DNA of 64,000 nucleotides from Candidatus Rokuibacteriota bacterium (GTDB lineage: Bacteria; Methylomirabilota; Methylomirabilia; Rokubacteriales; CSP1-6): NCBI GenBank assembly GCA_003220535.1, contig QHSU01000074.1:16247-80246 (forward strand), written 5' to 3'. The notes below the pieces were generated by a model, which searched no databases, was not told the DNA's origin, and saw only the letters and a program-made list of their open reading frames with translations. This document shows positions 1-9,120 of the stretch, piece after piece. The position numbers and the translations under genes are program-made. How positions within the stretch are numbered: position 1 is the stretch's first letter; each line of letters starts with the position of its first letter.

Positions 1-117
1 GAGACCATCACCGGCGCGGCGAAGACCGGCTCCATCGGTGACGGCAAGGTGTTCGTGCTGCCGATCAACGAGTCGGTCCGCATCCGGACGGGCGAGACGG
101 GAGAGTCGGCGGTCTGA
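1..117 (+). CDS. glnB: Nitrogen regulatory protein P-II, C-terminal end (partial)
   Basis: The first 38 codons read in frame from base 1 to a TGA at 115-117 and match the C-terminal beta-strand region of PII signal proteins: a stretch of the form GAAKTGSIGDGKVFVLPI followed by the closing IRTGE motif. PII proteins sense 2-oxoglutarate, ATP and ADP and control glutamine synthetase and its adenylyltransferase. Only about one third of the protein is visible; the T-loop lies outside the window. The next gene, glnE, encodes the enzyme that PII controls, which supports the assignment. Whether it is GlnB or GlnK cannot be decided from this fragment. Confidence 0.9.
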   Translation, partial: ETITGAAKTGSIGDGKVFVLPINESVRIRTGETGESAV

Positions 118-3100
118 AAACGAGGACCGGCGAGCTTCTGACCGCCGGCGGCCGCGGCGCGGCGGCTCGCCGGCGGCGGACGCTGCGGCAGCTCGGGTTC
201 GCGGATCCATCCGCGGCGGCGGCGAACCTCGAGAGCCTCACGCTGACGCCCCGCGACGCGGAGCTCCTGGCGCCGGCGTTGCCACGTCTCCTGACCGAGC
301 TCGCGGCGGCGCCCGACCCGGACATGGCGCTCAACAACCTCGAGCGCTACGCCGCGGCCGTCGACCGGACGGTGTTCTTCCGCACGCTCGCCGAGCACCC
401 CGGCGCCGTACCGCTCCTGGCGCGCCTCTACGGCTCGAGCCAGGTGCTCGCCGACGCGCTGCGGCGGCGTCCGAGCCACCTGGCGTGGCTGCTCGAGCCC
501 GCCACGATGCGCCTCTGGTTCGCCGAGGACCTGGCGGCCGACCTGGCGCAGACGCTCGGCCCATTCGAAGCGCGCGAGGCGCGGATGAACGCGCTGCGGC
601 GCTTCAAGTACCGCCATCTCCTGCGCATCGGCATCCGCGATCTCCTGGGCGACGCCGACCTGTCGGGGACCACCGAGGAGCTGTCGCACCTGGCCGACGC
701 GTGCATCGCGCAGGCGCTGCGCGAGGCGGAGGCGACCGTGTGTGAGGCCTACGGCGCCCCGATCGGCGGCGGCGGATCCGAGACCGGGCTCGCGGTCATC
801 GCCATGGGCAAGCTCGGCGGCGACGAGCTCAACTACTCGTCCGACATCGACCTGATGTTCGTCTACGGCACCGACGGCGAGACGGCCGGCGGTGGCACCG
901 GACGCCTGGCCAACGGCGAGTACTTCGCGCGCGTCTGCCGGGAGCTCGTCGCGCTGCTCGAGGCGATCACCGACGAAGGCTATGCGTTCCGCGTCGATCT
1001 GCGCCTGCGCCCCGAGGGGCGGATGGGCGGCATCGTCCTGTCGCTCGACGGGTATCGCGAATACTATCGGGAGCGCGCCGAGCTGTGGGAGCGCCAGGCG
1101 CTCATCAAAGCGCGGATCGCCGCCGGCGATCCGCGTGTCGGCACCCGCTTCCGAGAGCTGGCGTGCGGGACCGTGTATCGGCCCGGGCTCGACGCGCGGA
1201 TCGTCCCGGCCATCCGCGCGATGAAGGCGCAGATCGACAGCGCCGTCCGCGCCAAGGGTCACGAGGCGACCAACGTCAAGCTCGGACGGGGCGGGATCCG
1301 CGAGATCGAGTTCATCGTCCAGGCGCTGCAGCTCCTCTACGGGGGCGACGACCCGTGGCTGCGTGAGGCGAACACCCTGAAAGCGATCTTCCGGCTCACC
1401 GAACGTGGATACCTGGCGCCCGACCTCGGTCGGCTCCTCTCGCGAGCCTACGTGCACCTGCGAACGGTCGAGCACCGCCTGCAGATCCTGCACGAGCTCC
1501 AGACGCACACGCTGCCGAACGAGCCGCTCGAGCTCGGACGCCTGGCCCGGCGCGTCGGCATCCAGGCGCCGCCGGCGCGTGCCGCGAAAGAGCTCCGGGC
1601 GCGCCACCGGGCCGTCACGACCGCCGTGCACCGGGCCTTCCGGGCGTTCTTCGCCGTTCGTGAGCTCGGGCCGCGCCGTCGGCTCCGGCTGACGAGCCTC
1701 GCGGCGCTGCGGGCGACCGGGTTCAAGGACCCGGAGCGGGCACGACACAATCTGCAGCTCATCCTGGAAGGTCGCCCGCTGGTGCCGTATGCGGCGCACT
1801 TCTCCGCCACGCTCGAGCGGCTCTACCCGATGCTCCTCGACGCGCTCTGGAAGAGCCCCGACCCGGACGAGGCGCTGAACCAGTTCGAGCGGCTCCTCGC
1901 GGCGACCGGGCCCCGGGCGGGACTCGTCGAGCTGCTGGTCAAGGATCCGGATTTGCTCCTCGGCCTCGTCAAGGTCTGCGCGGGCGGCGATCTGCTCACG
2001 GAGCTCTTGATCGCCCAGCCCGAGCTGCTCGCCTCGCTGGCGAGCCCCGAGCGGGTCCTCGCGCGCAAGTCCAAGGCGGCCTTGCGCCTGGCCCTGGCCT
2101 CCGTGTTTGCGCCCGGGACGACGCCCGCCGAGCGGCGCGATCGGCTGCGCCGCGTGAAGCAGGCCGAGGAGCTGGCGGTCGTGTGGCGATACGTCCTGGG
2201 CATCACCACCATCGACCGGTACTCCCGTGAGATGACCGCGCTGGCGGAAGCGACCCTCGCGGCCGGATGGCTCCTGGCTCTGGAGCCGCTCGTCGAGCGC
2301 TACGGCGTGCCACGCGACGCGTCCGGCCGTTTCATTCCCGCGGTCATCGTGGGGCTCGGAAAGCTGGGCGGCCGCGAGCTCGTCACCGGCTCCGATCTCG
2401 ATCTGTTCGTCGTGTTCGGCGAGGATGGCACGACCGACGGCGCCGAGCGGATCGAGGCCCACTGGTTCTACAGCCTGGCGGTCGAGCGGCTGGCGGGCGT
2501 GCTCGGCGACATCACGTCCGCGGGCGTCGCCTTTCCGGTCGACCTGCGCCTCAGGCCCGGCAGCAAGGGGAGTGGGTTCGCCGCGAGCGTCGCCGCGCTC
2601 GAGCAGTACTATCTGGAGCATGGCGACCTGTGGGAGCGGCAGACGCTGACCCGCGCGCGGCTGGTGCTCGGCGACCGCGCCCTGGCCCGGCGCGTGCGCG
2701 CGGCGCTCCGCCGGCTCGTCTACGGCGATGCGCTGCCGCACACGTCGCTCAAGGAGATCGCGGAGGTACGCACGCGGATGGAGCGCGAGCTCGGCCGGGA
2801 GACGCGGGGCCGCGTCCACGTGAAGTACGGGCGCGGCGGGCTCGTGGACGTGGAGTTCCTCGTCCAGGCGCTCCAGCTCGCCTACGGTCACCGCCACCCC
2901 GAGGTGCGACGGTTCACGACGACCGCGGCGCTTGCGGGCCTCGCGCGCGCCGGGGCGCTCGATCCCCTCGTGGCGTCGGGCCTCGTCGAGCGCTATCGTT
3001 TCCTCAGGCGCGTGTCGGCGGCGCTCCGGCTCCTCGGCGCGCGTCCGTCGGACACCCTCGAGCTGGCGGGCCCGATGCCCGCGCGCGTGGCGAGCGCCCT

Positions 3101-3194
3101 CGGGTACGAGTCGCGGCAGGCATTCCTCGAGGCGTACCGCGAGCAGACGAGCGCCGTGCGAGAAGCTTACGAACGGAGCCACGGATCGACATGA
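114..3194 (+). CDS. glnE: Bifunctional glutamine synthetase adenylyltransferase/deadenylase
   Basis: GlnE adds AMP to, and removes it from, glutamine synthetase under PII control. Two nucleotidyltransferase halves are visible: GKLGGDELNYSSDIDLMFVY in the N-terminal half and GKLGGRELVTGSDLDLFVVF in the C-terminal half, each with the G-x-SDxDL metal-binding core, and each followed by a DLRLRP motif and an ERQ helix. The first ATG/GTG/TTG in frame is a TTG at 279. However, the open frame upstream already reads as family sequence (LRQLGFADP, NLESL at about 183-235), so translation must begin earlier. I placed the start at CTG 114, which overlaps the glnB stop as CTGA and has a GGGAG at 99-103. 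The 3' end overlaps polA by 4 nt. The product would be about 1026 residues from the CTG or 971 from the TTG. Confidence 0.93.
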   Translation: MKTRTGELLTAGGRGAAARRRRTLRQLGFADPSAAAANLESLTLTPRDAELLAPALPRLLTELAAAPDPDMALNNLERYAAAVDRTVFFRTLAEHPGAVPLLARLYGSSQVLADALRRRPSHLAWLLEPATMRLWFAEDLAADLAQTLGPFEAREARMNALRRFKYRHLLRIGIRDLLGDADLSGTTEELSHLADACIAQALREAEATVCEAYGAPIGGGGSETGLAVIAMGKLGGDELNYSSDIDLMFVYGTDGETAGGGTGRLANGEYFARVCRELVALLEAITDEGYAFRVDLRLRPEGRMGGIVLSLDGYREYYRERAELWERQALIKARIAAGDPRVGTRFRELACGTVYRPGLDARIVPAIRAMKAQIDSAVRAKGHEATNVKLGRGGIREIEFIVQALQLLYGGDDPWLREANTLKAIFRLTERGYLAPDLGRLLSRAYVHLRTVEHRLQILHELQTHTLPNEPLELGRLARRVGIQAPPARAAKELRARHRAVTTAVHRAFRAFFAVRELGPRRRLRLTSLAALRATGFKDPERARHNLQLILEGRPLVPYAAHFSATLERLYPMLLDALWKSPDPDEALNQFERLLAATGPRAGLVELLVKDPDLLLGLVKVCAGGDLLTELLIAQPELLASLASPERVLARKSKAALRLALASVFAPGTTPAERRDRLRRVKQAEELAVVWRYVLGITTIDRYSREMTALAEATLAAGWLLALEPLVERYGVPRDASGRFIPAVIVGLGKLGGRELVTGSDLDLFVVFGEDGTTDGAERIEAHWFYSLAVERLAGVLGDITSAGVAFPVDLRLRPGSKGSGFAASVAALEQYYLEHGDLWERQTLTRARLVLGDRALARRVRAALRRLVYGDALPHTSLKEIAEVRTRMERELGRETRGRVHVKYGRGGLVDVEFLVQALQLAYGHRHPEVRRFTTTAALAGLARAGALDPLVASGLVERYRFLRRVSAALRLLGARPSDTLELAGPMPARVASALGYESRQAFLEAYREQTSAVREAYERSHGST

Positions 3195-5746
3195 AACGAC
3201 TGTTCGTCATGGACGGCCACTCACACCTCTTCCGCGCCTACCACGCGGTCGGATACCTGTCCACGTCCAAGGGGGTACCGAGCCACGCGGTGCTGATCCT
3301 CAGCACCATGCTGTGGAAGCTGATCCGGGAGGAGCAGCCCGACTACCTGGCGATCGCCTGGGACCCGCCGGGCCCGACGTTCCGCGATGCGCTGTCGGCC
3401 GAGTACAAGGCGACCCGCAGCGCGATGCCCGACGACCTGGTGCGCCAGCTGCCCTACGTGCGCCGGCTCTTCGAGGCTCTTCGTACGCCGGTGCTCGAGG
3501 TCTCGGGGTTCGAAGCGGACGACGTGCTGGCCACGGTGGTCGACAAGGCCCTGGCCACCCCGGAGCTCGAGATCGTGGTCGTGAGCGGCGACAAGGACCT
3601 GCTCCAGCTCGTGGGTCCGCGCGTACGCGTGCTGAGTGTCGCGGGGCGAACCGGCGAGCCGGTGCTCTACGACGAGGCGAAGGTGCGTGAGCGATGGGGC
3701 GTGGAGCCCGGACAGATCGCCGATGTGCTCGCCCTGATGGGCGACACCATCGACAACATCAAGGGCGTGCGCGGCGTCGGCGAGAAGACCGCGGTGAAGC
3801 TCATCGGCCAGTTCGGCTCCGTCGAGCGTCTCTACGAGAACCTGACACTCGTCCCCGGCAAGCTCCGGGAGACGCTCGCCGCCGGGCGGAAGGACGCCCT
3901 CCTCTCGCGCGAGCTCGCGCTCCTCAACCGTCAGGTGCCCGTCGCCGTCGATCTCGACGCGTTTCGCCGGGTCGAGCCCGACTGGGGCAAGCTTCGCGTG
4001 CTCTGGATGGAGATGGAGTTCTCGCGGCTCGTGAAGGAGCTGCCGCCGCCGGCGCCGGCGGCCGCCCCCGAGCCGTCGAGGCGCCTCGAAGGGCAGGCCG
4101 CGATCGCCGCGTGGCTGGGCGCCGTGCCCGCCGGGGCGCCGCTGGCGCTCGATTGGGCCGGCGAGGCGAAGCCGCCGGAGCCGCGGATCGCCGGCCTCGT
4201 CGTGTTCCACCCGGCCGCCGGCGCCGTTGAGATCGAGGCGGGCGAGGTCCCCGCGTCGCTCGGCGAGCGAGAGCTCATCGTCCACGACGCGAAGCCCCTG
4301 CTCGAATCCTGGCTCGCGCGGGGCGTCGCCGCGCCGCCTCTCCACGACGCGGCGGTTGCGGCGTACCTGCTCAACTCGGCCCGCCAGAGCTACCGGCTCG
4401 AGCAGGTCTGCATGGAGGCGTTCGGCGACTGCCCGCCGGCGGGCGATCCCGCGCGCGGCCTCGGCGCGCGCGCGACGTTCCTCTGGCGCTACTGGGAGCA
4501 CGCGGCCGCCGAGCTCCGAGCCCGCGAGCTCTGGACGATCTACGAAGAGATGGAGCTCCCGCTCATCCCGGTCCTGGCCCTCATGGAGCGTCACGGGATC
4601 CGCGTCGATCCCGCCCGGCTCGAAGCGTTCGCGAAGGAGCTCGAGCGCGATCTCGACAATCTCACGCGTGAGATCTACCAGCTGGCCGGCGGCGAGTTCA
4701 CCATCGCCTCGCCCAAGCAGCTCGCGACGATCCTCTTCGAGAAGCTCAAGCTGCCCCCCGTCCGGCGGACGAAAACGGGCTACTCCACCGACGCCGACGT
4801 GCTGACCGAGCTGGCGCTCGGGCACCCGCTGCCGGCCAAGATCCTCGAGCACCGGAGTCTCGCGAAGCTCAAGGGCACGTACGCTGACACGCTGCCCGGG
4901 CTCATCGATCCGCACACCGGCCGGATCCACACGACGTTCAACCAGCTGGTGGCGGCGACCGGGCGGCTCAGCTCGCAGGACCCGAACCTCATGAACATTC
5001 CGATCCGGACCGAGCTCGGCCGTCGAATCCGCGCGGCGTTCATTCCGGAGGCGGGGTGGCGCTTCGTCGCCGCCGACTATTCGCAGATCGAGCTGCGGAT
5101 TCTCGCGCACCTTTCGGAGGAGCCCGCGCTGATCGAGTCGTTCGGCCGCGGCGAGGATATCCACACGCGGACGGCCTCGGAGGTCTTCAGGGTCCCGGCG
5201 GGCGCGGTGACGTCGCTCCAGCGCACGATCGCCAAGAGCGCCAACTACGCGATCCTCTACGGCGTCTCCGCGTTCGGCCTCTCGCAGGCGACGAGGATCG
5301 ATCAGAAGGAGGCGCAGCGGTACATCAGCGACTACTTCGCGAGCCACCCGCGGGTGCGGGCCTTCATCGACCGGACGCTCGCCGAGGGGCGTGAGCGCGG
5401 CTACGTGAGCACGCTTCTGGGACGGCGCCGCTACCTGCCGGAGCTCGTGAGCGGTAACCCGGTCGCCCGGAACGCCGCCGAGCGCATGGCCATGAACGCG
5501 CCCGTCCAGGGCACGGCCAGCGACATGATCAAGATCGCGATGATCCGCGTGCAGGCGGCGCTCGTCGCGCGCGGGCTCCGCGCGCGGATGTTGCTGCAGG
5601 TCCACGACGAGCTCCTCTTCGAAGCCCCGCCGGACGAGGTCGGCGCGGTCGAGGCGCTCGCCCGGGACATCATGGTGTCGGCCCTGCCGCTCAAGGTTCC
5701 CGTCGTGGTCGACGTGAAGACGGGGGTCGATTGGGCGGAGGTGTGA
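3191..5746 (+). CDS. polA: DNA polymerase I
   Basis: The product is 851 residues. Residues 1 to about 290 form the 5'-nuclease domain (MDGHSHLFRAYHA start, GFEADDVLAT, GDKDLLQL, a helix-hairpin-helix around GVRGVGEKTA). The last 400 residues are the polymerase: motif A DYSQIELRI near residue 629, the O-helix region RTIAKSANYAILYG, and motif C QVHDELLF near residue 805. The middle segment should be the 3'-5' exonuclease. Its first motif reads LDWAGEA instead of the acidic DxE pair, and no Asp replaces the third motif, so proofreading is probably absent, as in Taq and Bacillus Pol I. ATG 3191 overlaps the glnE stop (ATGA). Its role is Okazaki fragment maturation and repair. Confidence 0.96.
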   Translation: MKRLFVMDGHSHLFRAYHAVGYLSTSKGVPSHAVLILSTMLWKLIREEQPDYLAIAWDPPGPTFRDALSAEYKATRSAMPDDLVRQLPYVRRLFEALRTPVLEVSGFEADDVLATVVDKALATPELEIVVVSGDKDLLQLVGPRVRVLSVAGRTGEPVLYDEAKVRERWGVEPGQIADVLALMGDTIDNIKGVRGVGEKTAVKLIGQFGSVERLYENLTLVPGKLRETLAAGRKDALLSRELALLNRQVPVAVDLDAFRRVEPDWGKLRVLWMEMEFSRLVKELPPPAPAAAPEPSRRLEGQAAIAAWLGAVPAGAPLALDWAGEAKPPEPRIAGLVVFHPAAGAVEIEAGEVPASLGERELIVHDAKPLLESWLARGVAAPPLHDAAVAAYLLNSARQSYRLEQVCMEAFGDCPPAGDPARGLGARATFLWRYWEHAAAELRARELWTIYEEMELPLIPVLALMERHGIRVDPARLEAFAKELERDLDNLTREIYQLAGGEFTIASPKQLATILFEKLKLPPVRRTKTGYSTDADVLTELALGHPLPAKILEHRSLAKLKGTYADTLPGLIDPHTGRIHTTFNQLVAATGRLSSQDPNLMNIPIRTELGRRIRAAFIPEAGWRFVAADYSQIELRILAHLSEEPALIESFGRGEDIHTRTASEVFRVPAGAVTSLQRTIAKSANYAILYGVSAFGLSQATRIDQKEAQRYISDYFASHPRVRAFIDRTLAEGRERGYVSTLLGRRRYLPELVSGNPVARNAAERMAMNAPVQGTASDMIKIAMIRVQAALVARGLRARMLLQVHDELLFEAPPDEVGAVEALARDIMVSALPLKVPVVVDVKTGVDWAEV

Positions 5747-6381
5747 GCGCCTCCCGGAAATTCTTGCTCGTCGGGCTCACCGGCGGCATCGCGACGGGGA
5801 AGAGCACGGTGTCCGAGATCCTCCGGTCGCTCGGCGCCGAGATCATCGACGCCGACCGCCTCGCCCGCGACGTGGTCGAGCGGGAGCAGCCGGCCTGGAG
5901 CGAGATCGTGGCGGAGTTCGGCCGCGGCGTGGTGAGCCCCGACGGGACGCTCGATCGCAAGAAGCTCGGCGCGATCGTCTTCGCCGATCCGGATCGGCGA
6001 AGACGGCTCGAGGCGATCACCCATCCGGCGATCCGCGCGCGGTTCCTGGCCCGCCTCGACGAGCTGGCCGCGCAGGGCTTTGCGGGCCTCGTGGTCTTCG
6101 ACGCGCCCGTGATGATTGAGAGCGGCGGCTACAAGAACATGGACCGCCTGGTCGTCGTCGTCACGGACGAGGCGACGCAGGCCGCACGGCTCCGTGGCCG
6201 CGACGGCACCGACGACGCGGAGGGCCGGCGGAAGATCGCGAGCCAGATGCCGCTCGCCGAGAAGGCCAAGCTGGCCGACTACGTCATCGACAACACCGGC
6301 GACCGCGAGGCCACGGTCGAGCAGGTGCGGCGGGTCTTCAGGGCGCTCATGGCCGACCTCCGGGCGCGCTCGGCGCCGTAG
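5743..6381 (+). CDS. coaE: Dephospho-CoA kinase
   Basis: CoaE phosphorylates dephospho-CoA at the ribose 3'-OH, the last step of coenzyme A synthesis. The P-loop GGIATGKST sits near the N-terminus, followed by IDADRLARDVV, the conserved GTLDRKKLGAIVF segment and a lid region ending in DYVIDNTGD. At 212 residues it has the usual family length. I chose GTG 5743 because it overlaps the polA stop as GTGA and follows a GGAGG; a TTG at 5731 in the same frame would give four more residues. It is co-transcribed with glnE and polA. Confidence 0.95.
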   Translation: MSASRKFLLVGLTGGIATGKSTVSEILRSLGAEIIDADRLARDVVEREQPAWSEIVAEFGRGVVSPDGTLDRKKLGAIVFADPDRRRRLEAITHPAIRARFLARLDELAAQGFAGLVVFDAPVMIESGGYKNMDRLVVVVTDEATQAARLRGRDGTDDAEGRRKIASQMPLAEKAKLADYVIDNTGDREATVEQVRRVFRALMADLRARSAP

Positions 6382-6387
6382 GCCGCG

Positions 6388-6858
6388 TCACCGGGCGCCG
6401 AGCAGCCGAGACACCAGCTGCTTCACCGGGCGGAACTCGACGAGGCCGATCTCGAATTGATCCTTTGCGAGATCCGTGGCGAGTGTGCAATGGGGCACCC
6501 ACACGCCCGGCCGAGAGTGCTCCCATGGCGCCGCGCCGATGTCGGCGGACCGGTTGTGAACGCGGGCGTGCAGATCGAGCAGCTCGGAGGTGACCGTGGC
6601 GGCGAGGAACACCGCGACGCCCGGGAACAGCCCGATGCTCGCGAACGTCAGTGGGAGCGGCGCCGTCTCGCTGGCAAACCGTGTCAGCGCGGCCTCGGCG
6701 GTGGAGGGATCGACGGTCTCCCAGACGCCGAGCGAGACGTGGGGGCGGGCGCCCGATCGCGCCATGTACGTGATGCCGGCGTCGTCCAGCTCGCGCCAGA
6801 GGTGGCGAATGGCGGCGGCCGCTGCCGCGTCGAGGGCGAGCTCGATCGCGTAAGACAT
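6388..6858 (-). CDS. 2'-5' RNA ligase family (2H phosphoesterase) protein
   Basis: This 156-residue protein has the two histidine motifs of the 2H phosphoesterase superfamily: PHVSLG near residue 39 and PHCTLA near residue 125. These enzymes open or form 2',3'-cyclic phosphates, but the substrate of this branch is unknown. It runs convergent to coaE and divergent from rsmA, 11 bp away. A second, clearly different member (thpR) lies at about 34.3 kb, so this is not a duplicate. Function beyond the fold is not predictable. Confidence 0.8.
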   Translation of the reverse strand: MSYAIELALDAAAAAAIRHLWRELDDAGITYMARSGARPHVSLGVWETVDPSTAEAALTRFASETAPLPLTFASIGLFPGVAVFLAATVTSELLDLHARVHNRSADIGAAPWEHSRPGVWVPHCTLATDLAKDQFEIGLVEFRPVKQLVSRLLGAR

Positions 6859-6869
6859 CGGGACGGATC

Positions 6870-7652
6870 ATGACGAAGCGCCGCGCGCTCGGCCAGCACT
6901 TTCTCCGTGACGGTGCGATCGGCCGCGCCATCGTGGATCTGGTCGCGCCGACCGCGCGCGATCTCGTCGTCGAGATCGGGCCGGGGGAGGGGGCGCTGAC
7001 CGGTACCCTGGCCGGCCGCGCCGGTCGCGTCATCGCGCTCGAGGTCGACCCAGCCCTCGGCGCGGCGTTGCGAGCGCGCCTGCCGACCGTGGAGGTCCTC
7101 GACGCCGACGCGCGGACGTGGGACTACGCGCAGCTCGCGGCGCCGACGGGCGGGCGGGTGCTGATCGTCGGCAACCTGCCCTACAGCGTCGGGAAGCCGA
7201 TCCTCGCGGCGCTGATCGGGGCCCGCACCGCGATTCACGAGATGGCGCTGATGCTCCAGCGCGAGGTGGCCGAGCGCGTGGCCGCCCCACCCGGTGGCAA
7301 GACCTACGGAAGTCTGTCGGTCTTCACCCAGCTCCACTGCGACGTGCGCGTGGCGCTCCGCGTGCCCCCGGGCGCGTTTCGCCCGCCCCCGCAGGTGGAG
7401 TCCTCGGTGCTCCATCTGCGTGTGCTGCAGGCGCCGCGGGTTCCGCTCGCCGACGAACGGCGATTCGAGACGGTCGTCCGCGCGGCGTTCGCCCAACGGC
7501 GGAAGATGCTCGCGAACGCGCTGGGCGCGGGGCTCGGTCTTCCGCTCGAGGCCGTGCGCCGGGCCGCCGCAGCGGCCGGCATCGATCCCACGCGGCGGGC
7601 CGAAACCCTGAGCCTGCTCGAGTTCGCGGCGCTGACCGCGGAGCTGTCCTGA
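6870..7652 (+). CDS. rsmA: 16S rRNA (adenine1518-N6/adenine1519-N6)-dimethyltransferase
   Basis: RsmA (KsgA) dimethylates two adjacent adenines in helix 45 of 16S rRNA late in 30S assembly. The 260-residue product opens with the family hallmark RRALGQHFLRD, followed by the SAM-binding motif EIGPGEG, the acidic EVDP loop and the catalytic NLPYS motif. The C-terminal helical domain is present (AQRRKMLANAL). Length and order are normal. ATG 6870 is preceded by the divergent 2H gene, so the promoter must lie in the very short shared gap or inside that gene. Confidence 0.96.
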   Translation: MTKRRALGQHFLRDGAIGRAIVDLVAPTARDLVVEIGPGEGALTGTLAGRAGRVIALEVDPALGAALRARLPTVEVLDADARTWDYAQLAAPTGGRVLIVGNLPYSVGKPILAALIGARTAIHEMALMLQREVAERVAAPPGGKTYGSLSVFTQLHCDVRVALRVPPGAFRPPPQVESSVLHLRVLQAPRVPLADERRFETVVRAAFAQRRKMLANALGAGLGLPLEAVRRAAAAAGIDPTRRAETLSLLEFAALTAELS

Positions 7653-7658
7653 GGCGGG

Positions 7659-7800
7659 TTAGCGACCGACGGCCGCCCGAAGCTTCTCGTTGGCGGCTTC
7701 GGGCGGACCGACCCGGCCGCGACCCGCCGCTTGAGGTCGTTGCCCATCAAGACCACCACGGCTGGTGTGTCGACGAGGCGCACCGCCCGGAAACGCCGAG
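7659..7800 (-). other. Possible frameshifted coding remnant between rsmA and the M23 peptidase gene
   Basis: On the minus strand this gap reads as a short protein-like stretch (RLVDTPAVVVLMGNDLKRRVAAG). After a change of frame it continues as PPEAANEKLRAAVGR to a TAA at 7661-7659. The composition looks like the tail of a real protein, but I do not recognise the family and no intact frame joins the pieces. It may be a decayed gene end or chance. The remainder of the 200-bp gap holds only the promoter described next. Confidence 0.15.
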
Positions 7801-7838
7801 CACCGCTGAATTTGCCGCCCTGGTCCGGCGGCTCTCGC

Positions 7839-7844
7839 TATGAT
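7839..7844 (+). promoter_or_regulatory. Putative -10 box TATGAT, 8 nt before the M23 peptidase start
   Basis: TATGAT is separated from the ATG at 7853 by 8 nt, with no Shine-Dalgarno sequence between. Such placement would put the transcription start at or next to the A of the ATG (leaderless mRNA). No convincing -35 box is seen at the usual spacing. Confidence 0.45.
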
Positions 7845-7852
7845 GAAAAGCG

Positions 7853-9094
7853 ATGCACGCGCGCTCCGCGGCAGCGACGGCGCTGCTCACCGCGAGCCTC
7901 ACCGGGCTCGCCGTGTCGACGTATCTCTATCTCTGGCCCGGCACGGCGCCGGCGCCCCGATGGCTCCCGGCGCCAGCACCGGCCGCCATCGTCCCGCGTC
8001 CCGCGTTTCCCGAGACGATTCGCAGCGTCGAGGTGGAACCGCGGGATACGCTCGCGCGCACGCTCGTGCGCGCAGGCCTCGAGGCGCGTGCCGCCACCCT
8101 GCTCGCCGCGCAGTTCGGGCGAAACGGCGCGGACATGCGAAGACTCCGTCCCGGCGCCGCGGTCCAGGTCACCTGGAATTTTCGGAACGAGCCGATCGAG
8201 GTCCGCTACGAAGCGAGCCCGTGGCTCTCCTTCGCCGCCCGTCCGGCGAACGGCGGCTGGCGCGTCGGACGGGCCGAGACCGTCCCCGAGGTTCGGGTCG
8301 AGGTCGTGAGCGGCACAGTGCAGCGCTCGCTGTTCGACGCGGTCGAGCGGACCGGCGAGTCGGCGCGGCTCGTGCTCGACCTGGTTGAGATTTTCTCCTC
8401 GGACTTCGACTTCACCGCCGACACGCGCGCCGGGGACCGCTTTCGTCTCCTGGTCGAGAAGCGCTACGCCGGCGACGACTTCGTCGACTACGGCCGAATC
8501 CTGGTCGCCCAGTACGCGAGCGGGGGCAAGACGCTCAGCGGCGTCGGCTTCGAGCGGGCGGCACGCTTCGGACACTACGATCTGGCGGGGGAGTCGCTGC
8601 GGAAGAGCTTCCTCAAGTCGCCGCTCGAGTTCACGCGCATCACCTCGGGCTTCACCTACGCCCGGCCGCATCCGATCCTCGGCGGGGTGCGTCCGCATCT
8701 CGCGATCGACTACGGGGCGCCGGTCGGCACTCCGGTGCGCGCCGTCGCCGACGGCGTCGTGGTGCACGCCGGATGGAACGGCGGCAACGGCATCCAGGTC
8801 CACCTCCGGCATCGATCGGGCTACGAGACCCAGTACAACCATCTCTCGCGGATCGCCCCCGGACTCCAGGCCGGTGCGCGCGTGCGACAGAAGCAGATCA
8901 TCGGCAACGTCGGCGCCACCGGACTCGCCACGGGGCCCCATCTCGACTACCGCGTCGCCAAGAATGGCACGTTCGTGAACCCGCTCGGCGAGAAGTTCAT
9001 TCCCGGTGAGCCGATCCCCGCGGCGGCGCGCGCCGACTTTCAGCGCCAGTCGCGGGAGCTCCTCGCGCGTCTCGAGGCCACAGCGCCGCATTAG
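7853..9094 (+). CDS. M23 family (LytM-type) murein peptidase with N-terminal anchor
   Basis: This 413-residue envelope protein has an N-terminal hydrophobic segment (residues about 8-27) and a central region like the OapA/LysM-like part of YebA/MepM peptidases. The C-terminal M23 domain has the metal-site motif HLAID near residue 282 and GPHLDYRV near residue 363. M23 enzymes are zinc endopeptidases that cut peptidoglycan cross-links; in the second motif Asp replaces the more familiar second His (HLH), a variant also seen in related proteins. It stands alone, flanked by a gap and the toxin-antitoxin pair. It is likely periplasmic and involved in cell-wall growth. Confidence 0.88.
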   Translation: MHARSAAATALLTASLTGLAVSTYLYLWPGTAPAPRWLPAPAPAAIVPRPAFPETIRSVEVEPRDTLARTLVRAGLEARAATLLAAQFGRNGADMRRLRPGAAVQVTWNFRNEPIEVRYEASPWLSFAARPANGGWRVGRAETVPEVRVEVVSGTVQRSLFDAVERTGESARLVLDLVEIFSSDFDFTADTRAGDRFRLLVEKRYAGDDFVDYGRILVAQYASGGKTLSGVGFERAARFGHYDLAGESLRKSFLKSPLEFTRITSGFTYARPHPILGGVRPHLAIDYGAPVGTPVRAVADGVVVHAGWNGGNGIQVHLRHRSGYETQYNHLSRIAPGLQAGARVRQKQIIGNVGATGLATGPHLDYRVAKNGTFVNPLGEKFIPGEPIPAAARADFQRQSRELLARLEATAPH

Positions 9095-9120
9095 AGGTCG
9101 GAGGGGCCTCGACGGCTCCC

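Noticed and set aside
3221..5605. A 794-residue open frame on the minus strand opposite polA
   Set aside because: It is antisense to a well-conserved gene, rich in Arg/Leu/Glu/His as expected for the complement of GC-rich codons, and has no recognisable domain.
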